Source of the DNA: Flavobacterium ichthyis
GTDB taxonomy: Bacteria; Bacteroidota; Bacteroidia; Flavobacteriales; Flavobacteriaceae
NCBI RefSeq assembly: GCF_009915155.1
Contig: NZ_JAABLM010000013.1
Span: 1 to 64,000 of the forward strand
Direction of reading: 5' to 3'
Length of the DNA: 64,000 nucleotides
The notes under the pieces were generated by a model, which saw nothing but the letters and a program-made list of their open reading frames with translations, was not told the DNA's origin and did no database searches. Of the stretch, positions 62,981 to 64,000 are shown piece after piece. The position numbers and the translations under genes were made by a program. The stretch's first letter is position 1, and each line of letters opens with the position of its first letter.

Positions 62981-63008
62981 TGGGGAAAGTTATAATTGTT
63001 AATGTTTA

Positions 63009-63016
63009 CAAATTTA
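63009..63016 (-). promoter_or_regulatory. Probable -7 element of the alkB promoter
   Basis: The minus strand reads TAAATTTG, an exact TAnnTTTG match, 29-36 bp before the alkB ATG. The nearest TTG is only 13 bp upstream, so the -33 is unclear. Confidence 0.45.
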
Positions 63017-63039
63017 GGATGTTTTATCTCAATAATTAT

Positions 63040-63066
63040 TATCTTTGTTGGGATAAATAATCCCAA
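63040..63066 (+). promoter_or_regulatory. Promoter and palindromic operator of the S24 regulator
   Basis: TATCTTTG (63040-63047) is an exact -7 match. Directly after it is the perfect palindrome TTGGGAT-AAATA-ATCCCAA (63048-63066), which covers the expected transcription start and lies 6-24 bp before the ATG. A symmetric site here fits repression by a dimer, most simply the S24 protein itself. Confidence 0.65.
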
Positions 63067-63071
63067 GTCAT

Positions 63072-63836
63072 ATGTCGTTGTTTTCTGATAATATCCGTCA
63101 CCTTCGGAATAAAATAGAGGTTTCTCAAGCATTTGTTGCAGAAAAATTAATAATTACAAGAGATAGGTTTGCAAAATATGAAGCAGGCAAATCGCAACCA
63201 CCATTTGAGATTTTGGTAAAAATATCTCGATTTTACCATGTAAGTATCGATATTTTATTAACTACTGATATAAGAAAAATTGATTTTGAAAAATTGCTAA
63301 AACTTGATGATAATCGAATTTTGTTACCCATTACGGTTGATAGTTTTGGCGAAAATATGATTGAAATTATTCCGCATAATGCAAGAGCAGGATATTTGCA
63401 CGGGTATAGCGATCCGGAATTTATAGAAAACTTGCAAAGTATTTCTTTACCTTTTTTAAAAAATGGAAAATTTAGAGCGTTTCCGGTTTCGGGTGATTCG
63501 ATGCCTCCGCACAAAGATGGTTCATTTATAGTTGGGAAATATATTGAAAATTTAGGCGATGTTAGAGATGGAAAAACTTATATTTTATTGACTAAAAATG
63601 ATGGAATCGTTTATAAAAGACTCAATAAAAATGGTAAGAATAATTTAGTTTTAAAATCAGACAATGATTTTTACAAACCCTATCAAATTAAAGCATCAGA
63701 GATTTTAGAGATTTGGGAATTTGCTTGCAGTATTGCCACAACTGAGTTTGATGCTCGAGAACTTCCACCAGAAAATTTGCGTGAAATTTTACAAGGAATT
63801 CGAACTGAAATCAAAGATTTAAAATTTAATCAGTGA
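63072..63836 (+). CDS. LexA-like XRE/S24 transcriptional regulator
   Basis: A 254-residue protein. Residues 5-62 are a helix-turn-helix of the XRE type (NIRHLRNKIEVSQAFVAEKLI...ITRDRFAKYEAGKSQPP). Residues 100-220 form an S24 peptidase domain with the catalytic Ser143 in SGDSMPP and Lys182 in VYKR. A possible cleavage site, Ala106-Gly107 in NARAGY, lies 36 residues before the serine, as in LexA. It is thus likely to self-cleave on RecA activation. A palindrome at its promoter suggests autoregulation. Divergent alkB is a likely target. Confidence 0.88.
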   Translation: MSLFSDNIRHLRNKIEVSQAFVAEKLIITRDRFAKYEAGKSQPPFEILVKISRFYHVSIDILLTTDIRKIDFEKLLKLDDNRILLPITVDSFGENMIEIIPHNARAGYLHGYSDPEFIENLQSISLPFLKNGKFRAFPVSGDSMPPHKDGSFIVGKYIENLGDVRDGKTYILLTKNDGIVYKRLNKNGKNNLVLKSDNDFYKPYQIKASEILEIWEFACSIATTEFDARELPPENLREILQGIRTEIKDLKFNQ

Positions 63837-63985
63837 TGGGAAGGAGAACGGAAACGAACAGATTAAATCACAAAAAAAAAGTAGATCAGAAAAAAAATCG
63901 TGAAAAAACTGCAGAAATAAATCGTAGAGAAAAGCTCAAATTAATAACCAAAAAGTTTAAAGATAACGAAGATAAAAATGCCTGA
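63836..63985 (+). CDS. Small basic protein, 49 residues
   Basis: ATG at 63836 overlaps the TGA of the S24 gene (TGATG), a typical coupled start. The 49-residue product is rich in Lys, Arg and Asn (GRRTETNRLNHKKKVDQKKNR, then LITKKFKDNEDKNA) with no hydrophobic segment. I recognise no family. Its overlap with the regulator gene and with the next start argues for an operon and for translation coupling. Confidence 0.55.
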   Translation: MGRRTETNRLNHKKKVDQKKNREKTAEINRREKLKLITKKFKDNEDKNA

Positions 63986-64000
63986 TTGTTATTGCGGAAG
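63978..64000 (+). CDS. Start of a further gene, cut by the window edge
   Basis: An ATG at 63978 overlaps the previous stop and opens a frame reading MPDCYCG before the sequence ends. The CYCG motif resembles the first cysteines of a SEC-C zinc-binding motif, but seven residues are too few for identification. It is the third gene in the S24 unit. Confidence 0.4.

Noticed and set aside
62905..63132. A minus-strand frame overlapping alkB and the S24 gene
   Set aside because: It covers the shared promoter and the start of both genes and encodes no recognisable protein.
63072..63836. S24/XRE regulator as evidence of a prophage
   Set aside because: No integrase, terminase, capsid or other phage gene is visible; the neighbour is a repair gene, so a host damage regulator fits better.

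Overview
The window is AT-rich chromosomal DNA from a member of the Bacteroidota, most probably a Flavobacterium or a close relative in the Flavobacteriaceae. The evidence is the type IX secretion gene porQ, a T9SS C-terminal sorting domain, promoters of the TAnnTTTG type, Bacteroidota-only families (I recognise DUF6952, DUF6095, DUF6452, DUF6048, DUF6252 and DUF3667 by eye) and the pairing of ParE/ParC-type topoisomerase genes. Most of it is ordinary core genome. I see no CRISPR array, prophage, polysaccharide-utilisation locus or tRNA gene.

Layout. 0-3.7 kb: the clipped end of an IS3-family element, then a DUF6952-thioredoxin-peroxiredoxin oxidative-stress group on the minus strand and an APC amino-acid permease. 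4-9.7 kb: parE, parC and two small genes. 9.7-13.9 kb, minus strand: TerC, a lipoprotein, DUF6095, MurQ, a ZIP metal transporter and a methyltransferase. 13.9-20.5 kb: an RlmL-type rRNA methyltransferase, a possible GT-C membrane protein, the rlmD/DUF6452/DUF6048 group and several small proteins, including a 56-residue gene. 20.6-27.2 kb: glgB, a GH31 alpha-glucosidase, an M48 lipoprotein protease and an MFS transporter. 27.3-36.3 kb: a DUF6252-like lipoprotein, lon, porQ, cmk, a nucleoside transporter and rpsA. 36.3-42.5 kb: a T9SS cargo protein, DUF3667, glutaminyl cyclase, the SRP RNA, DUF4159, rsmE and tsaD. 42.5-50.4 kb: a TamB-like giant protein, pfkA, gapA and a GlcNAc-kinase-like protein. 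50.4-62.1 kb: ridA, lptD, an amidase, an MCE/MlaD protein, two HdrC/HdrB-like Fe-S proteins, a HAD protein, an unknown 160-residue protein and a GH3-beta-lactamase fusion. 62.4-64 kb: alkB divergent from a LexA-like XRE/S24 regulator, a 49-residue basic protein and one clipped gene.

Functional themes. Envelope building (LptD, TamB, MlaD, amidase, PorQ) and cell-wall recycling (MurQ, the GlcNAc kinase, the GH3 fusion, the amidase) are spread over the window rather than held in one operon. Glycogen handling (glgB, GH31) and glycolysis (pfkA, gapA) are each paired.

The most unusual signals are non-coding or regulatory. First, a structured repeat of about 100-160 bp (copies near 3.7, 12.2, 57.2 and 62.3 kb, plus a decayed copy at 49.4 kb) starts 8-16 nt after a stop codon, in the sense direction, in all four intact copies. 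Second, an S24 regulator keeps the whole LexA-type self-cleavage geometry, has a perfect 7-5-7 palindrome at its promoter and sits opposite alkB. Third, several envelope genes start on TTG, and the TamB gene has no ATG at all. Coordinates and motifs were read by eye; no database search or folding program was run.
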